Shown here: in pieces, positions 9,282 through 18,989 of the stretch
Position numbering within the stretch: position 1 is the stretch's first letter
Layout of the letters: each line of letters opens with the position of its first letter
Assembly: GCA_019456185.1 (NCBI GenBank)
Contig: VRUH01000020.1
Coordinates: forward strand, 1 to 47,777
DNA length: 47,777 nt
Source of the DNA: Candidatus Glassbacteria bacterium
GTDB taxonomy: Bacteria; Gemmatimonadota; Glassbacteria; GWA2-58-10
Direction: 5' to 3'
The notes under the pieces: model-generated
Told to the model about the DNA's origin: nothing
Database searches by the model: none
Seen by the model: the letters and a program-made list of their open reading frames with translations, nothing else
Made by a program: the position numbers and the translations under genes

Positions 9282-9371
9282 TCAGTGGGCCAGAATCAGG
9301 CCCAACAAGCCTACCCCTACGATGGGAAGGATAATCAAGCTGCCCAGAAATACCAGAGAGTCAGCCACCAT
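9282..9371 (-). CDS. Candidate 29-residue membrane peptide upstream of ilvB
   Basis: An ATG-to-TGA reading frame encodes 29 residues. It begins MVADSLVFLGSLIILP, continues with only hydrophobic or glycine residues and ends LILAH, which is one clear transmembrane helix. In-frame GTG codons 12 and 21 bases upstream could extend it. No strong Shine-Dalgarno site is seen. The protein-like composition is the only evidence; homologues are unknown to me. It lies on the same strand as ilvB, 224 bases before it, with an open stretch in the same frame beyond its stop. Chance hydrophobic coding remains possible. Confidence 0.35.
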   Translation of the reverse strand: MVADSLVFLGSLIILPIVGVGLLGLILAH

Positions 9372-9700
9372 ACCTGAACGCACAACTGCCACGGTCCTGG
9401 CGGATCCACGGCGGTAAGCGTTTCCGGCATAAGCGGCCATCTTCCGGTACTTCCTTCCTGGGCTGAGTATTCTTGCAGCGTTTTAGGTACGAATGCGTCA
9501 GTATAAAGGTCTCTGAGACCGTTGTCAAGCTCGTTGTTGCTTTTTATCGGCATCCGCGCCGGATTGCTGCAGGTTTTGTCCGGAAGGAACCTGTCCCGGA
9601 TGCTCCGACCGGTTCCGCGCGCGTCAGCAGTTATCGAGGTAAACCATTGCCGTACAAGCAACAGGGGTTTTATTCCGGCTCACTGCGATCCTGAAAGATA
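9372..9700. other. Long divergent intergenic region, no gene recognised
   Basis: This part of the 764-base gap between ilvB and carA contains no tRNA, T-box or convincing open frame that I can see; the frames of 60-108 residues here have no protein-like pattern. It presumably holds the ilvB promoter on the minus strand, which I could not place. Confidence 0.4.
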
Positions 9701-9729
9701 TTGACCTCCCGTGTGCGATCATTTATATT
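9701..9729 (+). promoter_or_regulatory. Sigma-70-type promoter for carA
   Basis: TTGACC (9701-9706), a 17-base spacer and TATATT (9724-9729) form a near-consensus housekeeping promoter. Transcription would start about 9736, giving an 85-base leader before carA. Confidence 0.75.
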
Positions 9730-9821
9730 TTCCGCGGCATTTGAATCATTATAACGCCTGGTCAACCTGCGGGCGAAAAATTGTTTTTCCGTATTTCTCC
9801 TAATTTAGCTTTGCCAGAATC

Positions 9822-11078
9822 ATGCCAAGACAAAAAAAGCAAAGCAAGAAAACGGTACTGGTTATCGAGGACGGCCGGACCTTCCAGGGTACGTCGTTCG
9901 GCGCCGAGGGCGAGGCTTTGGGTGAGGTGGTGTTCAACACCAGCATGACCGGTTACCAGGAAATCCTCTGCGATCCCTCCTATAACGGCCAGCTTGTCAC
10001 CATGACCTATCCTCATATCGGCAACACGGGAATCAACCCCACCGATATCGAGAGCGGCAAGGTGCAGGTGGGCGGCTTCATCGTCCGTGAATGCACACGG
10101 CACCACAGCAACTGGCGCACCACCTCCAGTCTCGATGATTACCTCAGCGATGCCGGGGTAGTGGGGATCGACGGGATCGACACCCGGGCGCTGACCCTGC
10201 ATATCAGGGAAAAGGGTGCGATGAAAGGGATTATCTCGACTGTTGATTTCAACTACGAGACCCTGATGAACAAGCTCTACAAATACCCCGGCCTGGTGGG
10301 TCAGGACCTGGTGAAAAACGTCACCACCGAAAAAAGCTACCTCTGGACCGCGGGCGCCGAGGTGGAAGACATTTTCGCCTACTACGAATACACAGTCGGA
10401 CGGGCCGGGGAGATGCTGGAGCAGCATGAAAAATCAGTGGATGATGCTTTCTACGTGGTGGCGATCGACTGCGGTATCAAGTACAATATCCTGCGGATGC
10501 TCTCCTTTTTCGGCTGCAAGGTGATTGTGGTTCCGGCCAGCTATACCTCGTCCCAGATCATGAGCCTCAACCCGGACGGGCTGTTTATCTCCAACGGACC
10601 CGGCGATCCGGAGGGTGTGCCCTACTTGATCGAAACCATTCGCGAGCTGATGGACCGCCAACCGGACCTGCCTGTTTTCGGCATCTGCCTGGGCCAGCAG
10701 CTGCTGGCACTGGCTTATGGCGGTAAAACCTACAAGCTCAAGTTCGGACACCGGGGCGCCAACCATCCGGTCAAGGACCTCGCCAGCGGCAAAATCGAGA
10801 TCACGACCCAGAACCACGGGTTCTGCGTCACCGGGAGCCAGGACGAGGATGGCCTCTGGAAACTCGACGACTGTCCTGAGCTCGAAGTGACGCATGTCAA
10901 TCTCAACGATATGACTATCGAGGGCTTCCGCCACCGGACAAATCCGGTGTTCAGCGTTCAGTACCATCCGGAGGCCAGCGCCGGCCCGCACGACAGTTGG
11001 TACTTGTTCCAGCGTTTTATCGACAATATCGCAGCCCGAAAACGGCAGCTCGAGCAAGCCGAGGCAACTCCGGCGTAA
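9822..11078 (+). CDS. carA: Carbamoyl-phosphate synthase small (glutaminase) subunit CarA
   Basis: CarA hydrolyses glutamine and passes ammonia to CarB to make carbamoyl phosphate for pyrimidines and arginine. The 418-residue protein has the N-terminal CPSase small domain (FQGTSFGAEGEALGEVVFNTSMTGYQEI pattern) and a class-I glutamine amidotransferase domain with nucleophile C289 in FGICLGQQ and the HPEAS motif near the end. A lysine-rich run of about 10 residues precedes the usual start. No Shine-Dalgarno site is obvious before the ATG. carB is not next door: sppA follows after 44 bases and carB is absent from the window. Confidence 0.96.
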   Translation: MPRQKKQSKKTVLVIEDGRTFQGTSFGAEGEALGEVVFNTSMTGYQEILCDPSYNGQLVTMTYPHIGNTGINPTDIESGKVQVGGFIVRECTRHHSNWRTTSSLDDYLSDAGVVGIDGIDTRALTLHIREKGAMKGIISTVDFNYETLMNKLYKYPGLVGQDLVKNVTTEKSYLWTAGAEVEDIFAYYEYTVGRAGEMLEQHEKSVDDAFYVVAIDCGIKYNILRMLSFFGCKVIVVPASYTSSQIMSLNPDGLFISNGPGDPEGVPYLIETIRELMDRQPDLPVFGICLGQQLLALAYGGKTYKLKFGHRGANHPVKDLASGKIEITTQNHGFCVTGSQDEDGLWKLDDCPELEVTHVNLNDMTIEGFRHRTNPVFSVQYHPEASAGPHDSWYLFQRFIDNIAARKRQLEQAEATPA

Positions 11079-11122
11079 CTAATTTTCCCGACATTTTTCC
11101 TCTTGACAGGAGTCTGGTGGCC

Positions 11123-12028
11123 ATGACCACAAACAAGAAGTGGCTGCTCGGAATTATTATCGCTTTTTTCGTGCTCGTCGGCGCAGTGGGCGTGATAACC
11201 GTCCTGATCGTAAGCCTGGGCGGCGAGGAAATGACGTTTACCGGCGGGTTCGGCGACCGGGTGGGTGTCATCGAGGTTAGCGGAGTTATCGAGAACAGCC
11301 GGGAAACGGTGAGCCAGATCAGGAAGATGGCCGAGGATAAGCGTGTCAAGGCGGTCGTGGTCCGGGTGGAGTCCCCCGGCGGCGCGGTGGCGCCCAGCCA
11401 GGAAATCTATCAGGCCCTGAACAAGCTTCGTACCCAGGACAGTATACCGGTTATCGTCTCGATGGGGACCGTGGCGGCCAGCGGAGGCTATTATATCGCC
11501 TGCGCCGCAGATTCCGTGCTGGCGATGCCCGGCACGCTGACCGGCTCGATCGGCGTGATTCTCCAGTTCCCCGACCTCCAGGAAGTGTTCCGCAAGGTGG
11601 GAATCGGCATGAAGACGATCAAGAGCGGAGAGCACAAGGATCTGGGATCCCCGTTCCGTGATATGAGCGACAGCGAAAGGGAAATCCTGCAGGAGATGGT
11701 GGACGATGTCTACGACCAGTTCGTCGAAGTGGTGGCCGAGGGACGGGGGCTGGACGAGGACAGTGTGCGCGCTGTGGCCGACGGCCGGATATTCAGCGGA
11801 AGGCAGGCGCTGGAGCTCGGTCTGGTCGACCGCACCGGCAGCTACCGCGACGCCCTGACTGTCGCCGGGCGGATGTGCGGGCTGGGCGATGATCCGAAAA
11901 CGATCAAACTTAAAAAAGCGAAACCGTCGCTTTTCGACATCCTGACCGAAATCGCCGCCAAGCTCGGCGACCCGGCGGGACAGATCAATGCATTGAGCAG
12001 CCCCCGGCTGCTGTATCTGTTCCGGTAA
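11123..12028 (+). CDS. sppA: Signal peptide peptidase SppA (short form, S49)
   Basis: A membrane-anchored serine protease that degrades cleaved signal peptides. From the ATG at 11123 it has 301 residues, the size of the 36K short form. A transmembrane anchor covers about 8-31. The Ser/Lys dyad is visible: S120 in VAASGGYY and K172 in SGEHKDLGSP, 52 residues apart as in the Bacillus enzyme. AGGAG (11108-11112) precedes the start; a GTG two codons earlier (11117) is an alternative. It follows carA closely, so the two may be co-transcribed although the functions are unrelated. Confidence 0.93.
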   Translation: MTTNKKWLLGIIIAFFVLVGAVGVITVLIVSLGGEEMTFTGGFGDRVGVIEVSGVIENSRETVSQIRKMAEDKRVKAVVVRVESPGGAVAPSQEIYQALNKLRTQDSIPVIVSMGTVAASGGYYIACAADSVLAMPGTLTGSIGVILQFPDLQEVFRKVGIGMKTIKSGEHKDLGSPFRDMSDSEREILQEMVDDVYDQFVEVVAEGRGLDEDSVRAVADGRIFSGRQALELGLVDRTGSYRDALTVAGRMCGLGDDPKTIKLKKAKPSLFDILTEIAAKLGDPAGQINALSSPRLLYLFR

Positions 12029-12048
12029 CCCGGCTGAAGCAGGATTAA

Positions 12049-13419
<1,371 letters not shown>

Positions 13420-13498
13420 GAGTTCAAAGCAGCCGGACCGACCGGCGGCGGACAGAAAAATTACCCGGCCGGCCTTTACTTTTTTCCCAGGGACTATC

Positions 13499-13822
13499 GT
13501 GTGGAGAAACCGTCCCAAGCTGTTGGTCCTGTCACTGTCCTGCTGCCTGTTGCTGGCGGTGCTGATCGGCGGCGATTATAATATCGCTTCGATCTGGGGC
13601 CTCTACAGGCAGAAACAGGAACTGGCGCGTGAGGTCGACAGCCTGCGCGTGGAAAACCAGCTTCTCACCGACCAGATCAAACGCCTGGAGAATGATCCCC
13701 GGGCAATAGAGAAAGTGGCCCGCGAGGAGTTCGGCATGGCGCGCAAGGGGGAGTCGGTCTACAGGGTTCTGCCGGAAAGCGCTGACAGCTCGGCGGATAC
13801 GTTAAAAACGGGCAAACCGTGA
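13499..13822 (+). CDS. ftsB: FtsB/DivIC-type septum formation initiator protein
   Basis: A small bitopic cell-division protein that in known systems joins FtsL and FtsQ in the divisome. From GTG 13499, preceded by AGGGA, it is 107 residues: a short N-terminal basic segment, one transmembrane helix (about 7-25), then a coiled coil with heptad leucines (LAREVDSLRVENQLLTDQIKRLE) and the typical tail (NDPRAIEKVAREEFGMARKGE). The position directly after eno is conserved in many bacteria and supports the call. Longer readings upstream overlap eno and are not protein-like. Confidence 0.88.
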   Translation: MWRNRPKLLVLSLSCCLLLAVLIGGDYNIASIWGLYRQKQELAREVDSLRVENQLLTDQIKRLENDPRAIEKVAREEFGMARKGESVYRVLPESADSSADTLKTGKP

Positions 13823-13847
13823 GTTGGCCTGAAATTATCCAAAAGCC

Positions 13848-13876
13848 TTGACATAACTTACTATTTTTGGTATTGT
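13848..13876 (+). promoter_or_regulatory. Promoter for the initiator tRNA gene
   Basis: TTGACA (13848-13853), a 17-base spacer and TATTGT (13871-13876). The predicted start, about 13883, lies 25 bases before the tRNA, so the tRNA is an independent unit. Confidence 0.75.
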
Positions 13877-13907
13877 TCATTGCAGTTGCTCCTGTTAACG
13901 ACATTGT

Positions 13908-13984
<77 letters not shown>

Positions 13985-13990
13985 TATTCA

Positions 13991-14028
13991 GGGGATTTAC
14001 CGTTCCGGCGGTGAATCCCCCTTTTTTT
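13991..14028 (+). terminator. Rho-independent terminator after tRNA-fMet
   Basis: A 12-position stem (GGGGATT-T-ACCG paired with CGGT-G-AATCCCC, 13991-14020) with a very short loop, followed by seven T residues (14022-14028). It lies 6 bases past the tRNA CCA. Confidence 0.9.
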
Positions 14029-14154
14029 CAGGCCGGGGGAGTGCGAAATCGGGCTTATTAAACAGCAAAATTGTGCAGTTTTGAGACAGTTGATTAAAGT
14101 TATTTTTAAAGTGGCCGTTATAACTACTTGTAGGGATTAAGTTCCGGGCTTTGG

Positions 14155-14184
14155 CACGATATTTGATATAAAACGCATATCGTG
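14155..14184. promoter_or_regulatory. Inverted repeat upstream of the membrane coiled-coil / M23 pair
   Basis: A perfect 8-bp inverted repeat, CACGATAT-N14-ATATCGTG, 63 bases before the next start codon. The spacing of the arms would suit a dimeric regulator, and it overlaps A+T-rich promoter-like sequence. Regulator unknown. Confidence 0.35.
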
Positions 14185-14247
14185 GCAGCCGCCGGCGGAA
14201 AGCCTGTCCGCCGCAGATTTGGAACCTAACTGAAACCAGCAGGGAAA

Positions 14248-14568
14248 ATGGGTAAATCGATCTACAGAGCCAGAACCACATATTTTCTGGTCACTACCAA
14301 CGGCAACCTGCGCAAGATCAGTCCCGCACTGGTCGGGATTGCAGTTGCGCTGTTATTGTCCGCGGTCGTATTGCTGGCCGGCAAATGCGTTACGTACAAC
14401 CGGCAGTTGAACACGGAACGGAGCCTGATCCAGTCGGAATTGACCAGGATGGAATTCCGTCACGAGCAGATTGAGCAAAACCTTGCCGTCTGCGAAGAGA
14501 ATAAGCAGAAAATAGCCAGTCTGTTGAATTTCAACACTGAGGCGGAGAGTTCGTCAGATGAAGAATAA
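14248..14568 (+). CDS. Bitopic membrane protein with coiled coil, partner of M23 peptidase
   Basis: I do not recognise a named family. The 106-residue product has a basic N terminus (GKSIYRARTTYF), one transmembrane helix at about 27-45 and a periplasmic coiled-coil stretch (about 48-95), ending in an acidic tail (EAESSSDEE). Its gene overlaps the following M23 peptidase gene by 11 bases, and both proteins begin with a similar short cytoplasmic segment, helix and coiled coil. I infer that the two form a membrane complex, possibly like FtsX/EnvC- or FtsB/FtsL-type scaffolds that place or control a peptidoglycan hydrolase. That role is inference only. Confidence 0.8.
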   Translation: MGKSIYRARTTYFLVTTNGNLRKISPALVGIAVALLLSAVVLLAGKCVTYNRQLNTERSLIQSELTRMEFRHEQIEQNLAVCEENKQKIASLLNFNTEAESSSDEE

Positions 14569-15463
14569 GATGTATTTGATGATCTTCTATGCTAACGGCC
14601 GTTCGCGGAATATCGGGCTTGACCTGATACGAACCGCGAAAACCGGCGTGGGACTGATAGTCCTGTGCCTGGTCGTATTCGCCGGGGTGATAGCCTGTAA
14701 TTTCTACCGGCTTAGCGATGTCAGGAGCCGTTATTCGGTGGCGATACAGGAAAAGTCGGCCGAAGAAACCGAGATCAAGAGCCAACTCGTGGCCCTGGAG
14801 AATTTCGAGGAAAAGATATCCTTTTTCCTCGGCGGCATGCTTGATGACGGACAGAATGGTAATGTCGGCGGCGCGATGGGCGGCGGCGAGGAAATGGACG
14901 TAGTCGTGGAGAACGACCTCGAATCGGCCAGCGAAAGCTCCACCCTGCGCTTCGAGAGCCGCAACTACGATTCCCAGACTCCCGACCAGCGTGTCGACCG
15001 GCTGAAAGTCCGCCTGGCCGAACTGGCCGCTCTGGCGCTGGTCGAAAAGAAACGCCTCGACTACACGCCCTCGATCATGCCTTCCCCCGGTTACATGACC
15101 AGCCGTTTCGGCTGGCGGCGCAGCCCCTTCACCGGCCAGCGGCATTTCCACCGCGGTATCGATGTGGTCAACAAGCTCGGTACTCCGATCAAGGCCACCG
15201 CCAGCGGCGAGGTGGTCTTTTCCGGCAAAAAAGAATTCTGGGGCAATGCGGTCTGGATTGCCCACCGCGACGGGATTATCTCCAAGTACGGACATATGAA
15301 CGAGCTGGACGTGGTCAGAGGAGAGCAGGTCAGCCGCGGGCAGATGATCGGCAAGATCGGCAAGAGCGGCAGGACAACGGGGCCCCACCTGCACTACCAG
15401 ATCGAGATCGGCCACAAGGCTGTCGACCCGATGCAGTTCGTGATTGAAGAGACTTACAACTGA
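14558..15463 (+). CDS. M23-family (LytM) metallopeptidase, membrane anchored
   Basis: A peptidoglycan endopeptidase type protein. The 301 residues comprise a transmembrane helix (about 30-48), a coiled coil (about 55-90), a glycine-rich and acidic linker, and a C-terminal LytM domain from about 175. Zinc ligands look complete: H198 and D202 in HFHRGID and H279 in GPHLHYQ, with H246 (KYGHM) also in place, so it should be active, unlike degenerate EnvC-type activators. It overlaps the preceding coiled-coil gene. Another start is possible at ATG 14570. Likely substrate is cross-linking peptides in the cell wall, in the periplasm. Confidence 0.92.
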   Translation: MKNKMYLMIFYANGRSRNIGLDLIRTAKTGVGLIVLCLVVFAGVIACNFYRLSDVRSRYSVAIQEKSAEETEIKSQLVALENFEEKISFFLGGMLDDGQNGNVGGAMGGGEEMDVVVENDLESASESSTLRFESRNYDSQTPDQRVDRLKVRLAELAALALVEKKRLDYTPSIMPSPGYMTSRFGWRRSPFTGQRHFHRGIDVVNKLGTPIKATASGEVVFSGKKEFWGNAVWIAHRDGIISKYGHMNELDVVRGEQVSRGQMIGKIGKSGRTTGPHLHYQIEIGHKAVDPMQFVIEETYN

Positions 15464-15487
15464 ACGCCTCAGCGTCATAATTTACTC

Positions 15488-15521
15488 AAAAAGCCTTCTC
15501 CTGTTGGAGAAGGCTTTTTTT
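15488..15521. terminator. Bidirectional terminator between the M23 peptidase gene and rseP
   Basis: A 14-bp perfect stem (AAAAAGCCTTCTCC / GGAGAAGGCTTTTT) with loop TGTT; a T run follows on the plus strand and the A run gives T on the minus strand. It sits between two convergent genes and would end both transcripts. Confidence 0.92.
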
Positions 15522-15544
15522 CTTTACGATTTTCTGCTGGTCTG

Positions 15545-16915
15545 CTACAACCCGAACAGCCGGGCGATATCGTTGGCCGTCGCCAGGATCATCAATGCGA
15601 ACACGAGCAGCATGCCCACCTGGATCATCCTCATCCTCTGCTTCACCGACAGCGGCTTGCCGAAACGGACGACCTCGATCATCAGAAACAGCAGGTGTCC
15701 CCCGTCAAGCACCGGGATCGGCAGCAGGTTCAGAATCGCCAGGTTGATACTGAGGATAGCCATGAACGCCCACAGCCGTCCGCTGCGGGCCCACTCGCCG
15801 GCCATCTGGCCGATCAGCACCGGACCTCCCAGGGTATCTTTCGCCGTGCTGAGCGAAATCTTCCGCGATACCAGGCCGGTGAGCAGGTTGGCTAAACTGC
15901 GGGTGATCATCACAGTGACCCGCACGGTATGCGCGGCCCCTTCCACCAGCGACTCACCCAGTGACATTTCAACCCGCTGCATCGGCCGCTCGATCCCGAT
16001 CAGGCCAACCTCGCGCAGTTCCCCGCCGGCTACAGGGATCGTACCAGTCCCGGGAGTTATGTTGTAACTCAAACGCTTGCCCTCGCGCAGCACCTCGATT
16101 TCCAGTTCCCGTCCCGCGCTGACATGGATTATCCGGGTCAAGTCCAGCCAGCTTTCAATCGGCTGGCCCTCTATCGAAACGATCAGGTCGCCCGGCTCCA
16201 GCCCGGCCTCGCGGGCCGGCTTGCCCGGCACCAGTCCGCCGATTTCCGACGGTGTGAAAGGAACGAGCGCGCTGACAACCAGCCGCCTGGTCGAATCCGT
16301 GGGTGTGGAGAGCGCCACGCGGTATGTTTGGCGGCTTTCCTTGTGGCTGAGCTGCAGGACCGTGCTGTCGCCGGCCCCTGTCATCACGTTTTCGAGAATA
16401 TCCTCCCAGTTCTCCACCTGTTTCCCGTTGACGGCCAACACCTCGGAACGGTTCTCGATCCGGCTGAGTCCCGGTATGGACTCATCGCTCCGGGCGATTT
16501 CGATAACTGTTCCGCCGATTGTGTCCGCGCCCTGAAAAAAGAAAATCCCCTGGTAGAGAACCACCGCCAGCAGGAAATTGGCCAGCGGACCGGCGAAAAT
16601 CACCGCGAAACGCTGGAGCACGCTCTTATTTTCGAAATACCGTTGCGAGTCGGTGGTCACCGCATCCTCGTCAACCTCCCCCTCGATACCCTCGGCCGGG
16701 TCGTCGCCGGCCATTTTCACATAACCCCCGAACGGAATCCAGCACAGGGCGTACTCGGTTTCGCCCCATTTTCTGGCCCAGAACGGTTTGCCCAGCCCGA
16801 TGGAGAACCTGAGCACCTGGACGTCAACCATCTTCGCCGCCAGGAAATGGCCGAGTTCGTGGACGAAAATCAGCACGCCCAATACAAATACCGCCACTAC
16901 GATCGTATATACCAT
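15545..16915 (-). CDS. rseP: Site-2 intramembrane metalloprotease RseP
   Basis: An M50 zinc protease of the inner membrane that cuts membrane-embedded substrates such as anti-sigma factors. The 456 residues show HELGH at 19-23 (zinc ligands and catalytic glutamate), two PDZ-like domains at about 130-290 (the second with GLVPGKPAREAGLEPGDLIVSIEG), and the third zinc-ligand motif NLLPIPVLDGGHLL near 400. Several transmembrane helices flank these. It is the last gene of the run uppS-cdsA-dxr-rseP, the same order as in many proteobacteria. No rseA- or rpoE-like gene is in the window, so its substrate here is unknown. Confidence 0.95.
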   Translation of the reverse strand: MVYTIVVAVFVLGVLIFVHELGHFLAAKMVDVQVLRFSIGLGKPFWARKWGETEYALCWIPFGGYVKMAGDDPAEGIEGEVDEDAVTTDSQRYFENKSVLQRFAVIFAGPLANFLLAVVLYQGIFFFQGADTIGGTVIEIARSDESIPGLSRIENRSEVLAVNGKQVENWEDILENVMTGAGDSTVLQLSHKESRQTYRVALSTPTDSTRRLVVSALVPFTPSEIGGLVPGKPAREAGLEPGDLIVSIEGQPIESWLDLTRIIHVSAGRELEIEVLREGKRLSYNITPGTGTIPVAGGELREVGLIGIERPMQRVEMSLGESLVEGAAHTVRVTVMITRSLANLLTGLVSRKISLSTAKDTLGGPVLIGQMAGEWARSGRLWAFMAILSINLAILNLLPIPVLDGGHLLFLMIEVVRFGKPLSVKQRMRMIQVGMLLVFALMILATANDIARLFGL

Positions 16916-16958
16916 TGCCAGTGCCTGCCCCTGTTAAATTGCTCCCAGTCCGGCTTCA

Positions 16959-18110
16959 TCATTCGCACTCACCCGCACGACGCCGCGCCCAGCGGTCCGC
17001 CTCGCAAATATCCTCCAGCGATGGGTCCGGGCTGGAGGGCGTATCGGCAAGTGTCCGCTCGATCACCCGCGGAATACCCATAAAGCCGATCCTGTCGCGG
17101 CTGAACAGGTCGACAGCGACTTCATTTGCCGCGTTGAACACCGCCGGCGCCACTCCGCCTGTCCGGCCGGCCTGATAGGCCAGTTCCAGGCAGGGGAAAT
17201 TTTCGTTGTCGACCCTTTCGAACTCCAGGCTGGCCAGATCGGCGAAATCCGGAATATCGATTTCGTTGCTCAGGCGCTCCGGGTACGACAGCGCGTACTG
17301 GATCGGAATCCGCATGTCAGGCACGCCCAGGTGCGCCATCACCGCCCCGTCGCCGAACACGGCCATGCCATGCACGATCGACTGCGGGTGGACGATCACG
17401 TCAATCTGGTCATACCCCAGCGCAAACAGATAGTGCGCTTCGATAACTTCCAGCCCCTTGTTGGCCAGCGTGGCCGAATCCACCGTGATCTTGGGACCCA
17501 TTGCCCAGGTGGGATGCTTGAGGCTGTCGAGGTAGCGCACGCTCTCCAGCCGCTCGCGACCCAGGCCGCGGAACGGGCCGCCGCTGGCTGTAATTACAAC
17601 CCGCTCCAGTCCACCGCCCTCCTTGTGGCCCTCGATCAACTGGAAGAGCGCGCTGTGCTCGCTGTCGATCGGGATAATTTCCGCTCCCGGAGTTTCTTGG
17701 GCCAGTTTCATCAAATGTTCGCCAGCCATCACCAGCGATTCCTTGTTGGCCAGAGCGAGCCGTTTACCGGCGCGCAGGGCCGCTACCGAGGGGCCCAGGC
17801 CGGCCGAGCCGACCATCGCGTTGACCACGATATCGACCTCGGGATGGGTCGCCAGCTCCTCCAGCGCCGCAGTACCGGTTTTACAGGTAATCCCGTTGAG
17901 GGATGCTTTGTCCAGCCGGACCGCGTAATCCGGATCGCCCAGGCAGATCAACCCGGCTCCGCATTCGCGGGCGGCGTCGAGCAATTTCTCCGCACTGCGC
18001 CTGGCAGCCAGGCCCAGGACCTCGTAACGGTTGCCCTGCTCGGCTACAACCGACAGGCAGCTCCGCCCTATCGAACCGGTTGCGCCGAGAATTGAGATTG
18101 TTTTGGCCAT
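16959..18110 (-). CDS. dxr: 1-deoxy-D-xylulose 5-phosphate reductoisomerase
   Basis: Turns DXP into 2-C-methyl-D-erythritol 4-phosphate, the committed step of the MEP isoprenoid pathway; NADPH and a divalent metal are needed. The 383-residue length is typical. Seen: the nucleotide motif GATGSIG at 9-15, LALANKESLVMAGE, PIDSEHSALFQ, TASGGPFR and HPTWAMGPKITVDSATL. The ATG at 18110 is 6 bases past the cdsA stop, so they are co-transcribed. It makes precursors for UppS, which is encoded two genes upstream. The gene name ispC is a synonym. Confidence 0.97.
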   Translation of the reverse strand: MAKTISILGATGSIGRSCLSVVAEQGNRYEVLGLAARRSAEKLLDAARECGAGLICLGDPDYAVRLDKASLNGITCKTGTAALEELATHPEVDIVVNAMVGSAGLGPSVAALRAGKRLALANKESLVMAGEHLMKLAQETPGAEIIPIDSEHSALFQLIEGHKEGGGLERVVITASGGPFRGLGRERLESVRYLDSLKHPTWAMGPKITVDSATLANKGLEVIEAHYLFALGYDQIDVIVHPQSIVHGMAVFGDGAVMAHLGVPDMRIPIQYALSYPERLSNEIDIPDFADLASLEFERVDNENFPCLELAYQAGRTGGVAPAVFNAANEVAVDLFSRDRIGFMGIPRVIERTLADTPSSPDPSLEDICEADRWARRRAGECE

Positions 18111-18116
18111 ATCAAC

Positions 18117-18926
18117 TCACCCGAACAGGATTTGAAACAGCAGGGTCAACGGCAGAACCAGCAGGAAACTGTCGAATCTATCCAGTAATCCGCCGTGACC
18201 CGGCAGTATCGATGAGGAGTCCTTGACTCCGATATCGCGCTTGAACACGCTTTCCACAAGATCGCCCAGCGGAGCGATAATCGAGGCGGCGAGGCCGTAG
18301 GCCAGAGCGGTCGCGGTGCCGAACAAACCCATCACTTCCGAACCGACTCCCCAGCTCAGGGCCAGGGCAAACAAAGTCCCGCCCAGCGCTCCCTCCCAGG
18401 TTTTACCCGGACTCAGCCGCGGCCAGAGCTTGTGCCTGCCGACCAGACGGCCCACGACGTAACCGCCGGTATCCACGGTCCAGGTAACGAGGTAAGCCAG
18501 CAGCAGCCAGTCCACACCACCCGGTGCAGCCCGCAGTGGAACCTGCAGGGAAAACAAACCGCCGATATAAATAATCCCGAACCCCGTTATCGAGGTGCGG
18601 GCGATAAAACCGTCTGTCTCACTCCCGCTGAGCAGTCCCCCAACCGCAACAACCGCCGGCGCCGCCAGCACAGCCAGCGGGAAAACCCACAAAACGCCGC
18701 AGGATGCGCCGCCGAAAGCAGCCACGGGCAAAAGCAGCGCCATAGCCACTCCGATACGCGTAAACGCACGGGGGTATTTATGCGCGGCGAGCGAATAAAA
18801 TTCCCCGCACGTCAGCGATGCCTGGGCCGCCACCAGCAGCAGCAGTGGCCATGATCCGAGCCTGATCAGCAGATAGATCGCCGGAATCCCGATCAGGCCG
18901 ACCGCGATACGCTGCAGGAGGTTCAA
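18117..18926 (-). CDS. cdsA: Phosphatidate cytidylyltransferase CdsA
   Basis: An integral membrane enzyme that makes CDP-diacylglycerol from phosphatidate and CTP, the branch point of phospholipid synthesis. The 269 residues contain about eight hydrophobic segments and the family signature near the C terminus: KRDIGVKDSSSILPGHGGLLDRFDS (abbreviated key residues K-R-D-x-G-x-K-D and PGHGG-x-x-D-R-x-D). The start is TTG at 18926 with GGGAG upstream; no better ATG is near. It lies between uppS and dxr, a well-known bacterial order. Confidence 0.95.
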   Translation of the reverse strand: MNLLQRIAVGLIGIPAIYLLIRLGSWPLLLLVAAQASLTCGEFYSLAAHKYPRAFTRIGVAMALLLPVAAFGGASCGVLWVFPLAVLAAPAVVAVGGLLSGSETDGFIARTSITGFGIIYIGGLFSLQVPLRAAPGGVDWLLLAYLVTWTVDTGGYVVGRLVGRHKLWPRLSPGKTWEGALGGTLFALALSWGVGSEVMGLFGTATALAYGLAASIIAPLGDLVESVFKRDIGVKDSSSILPGHGGLLDRFDSFLLVLPLTLLFQILFG

Positions 18927-18989
18927 CTGATCGGCTCCCGCATATGTTCAACTGATTTCACAATCCACGTAACCGCTATTGTCATCATT

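Noticed and set aside
9282-9284. TGA between two protein-like frames, considered as a recoded codon
   Set aside because: TGA ends many clear genes here (argJ, argD, pyrH), so recoding is not supported.
9335-9661. A 108-codon frame on the minus strand in the ilvB/carA gap
   Set aside because: Composition is not protein-like, no ribosome site, and it overlaps the more convincing short membrane frame.
9058-9700. T-box or other amino-acid riboswitch before ilvB
   Set aside because: No T-box core sequence or terminator/antiterminator pair could be seen.
14151-14168. Sigma-54-like sequence TGGCAC-N5-TTGAT before the coiled-coil gene
   Set aside because: The spacing fits, but the essential GC of the -12 element is GA, and no enhancer site is apparent.
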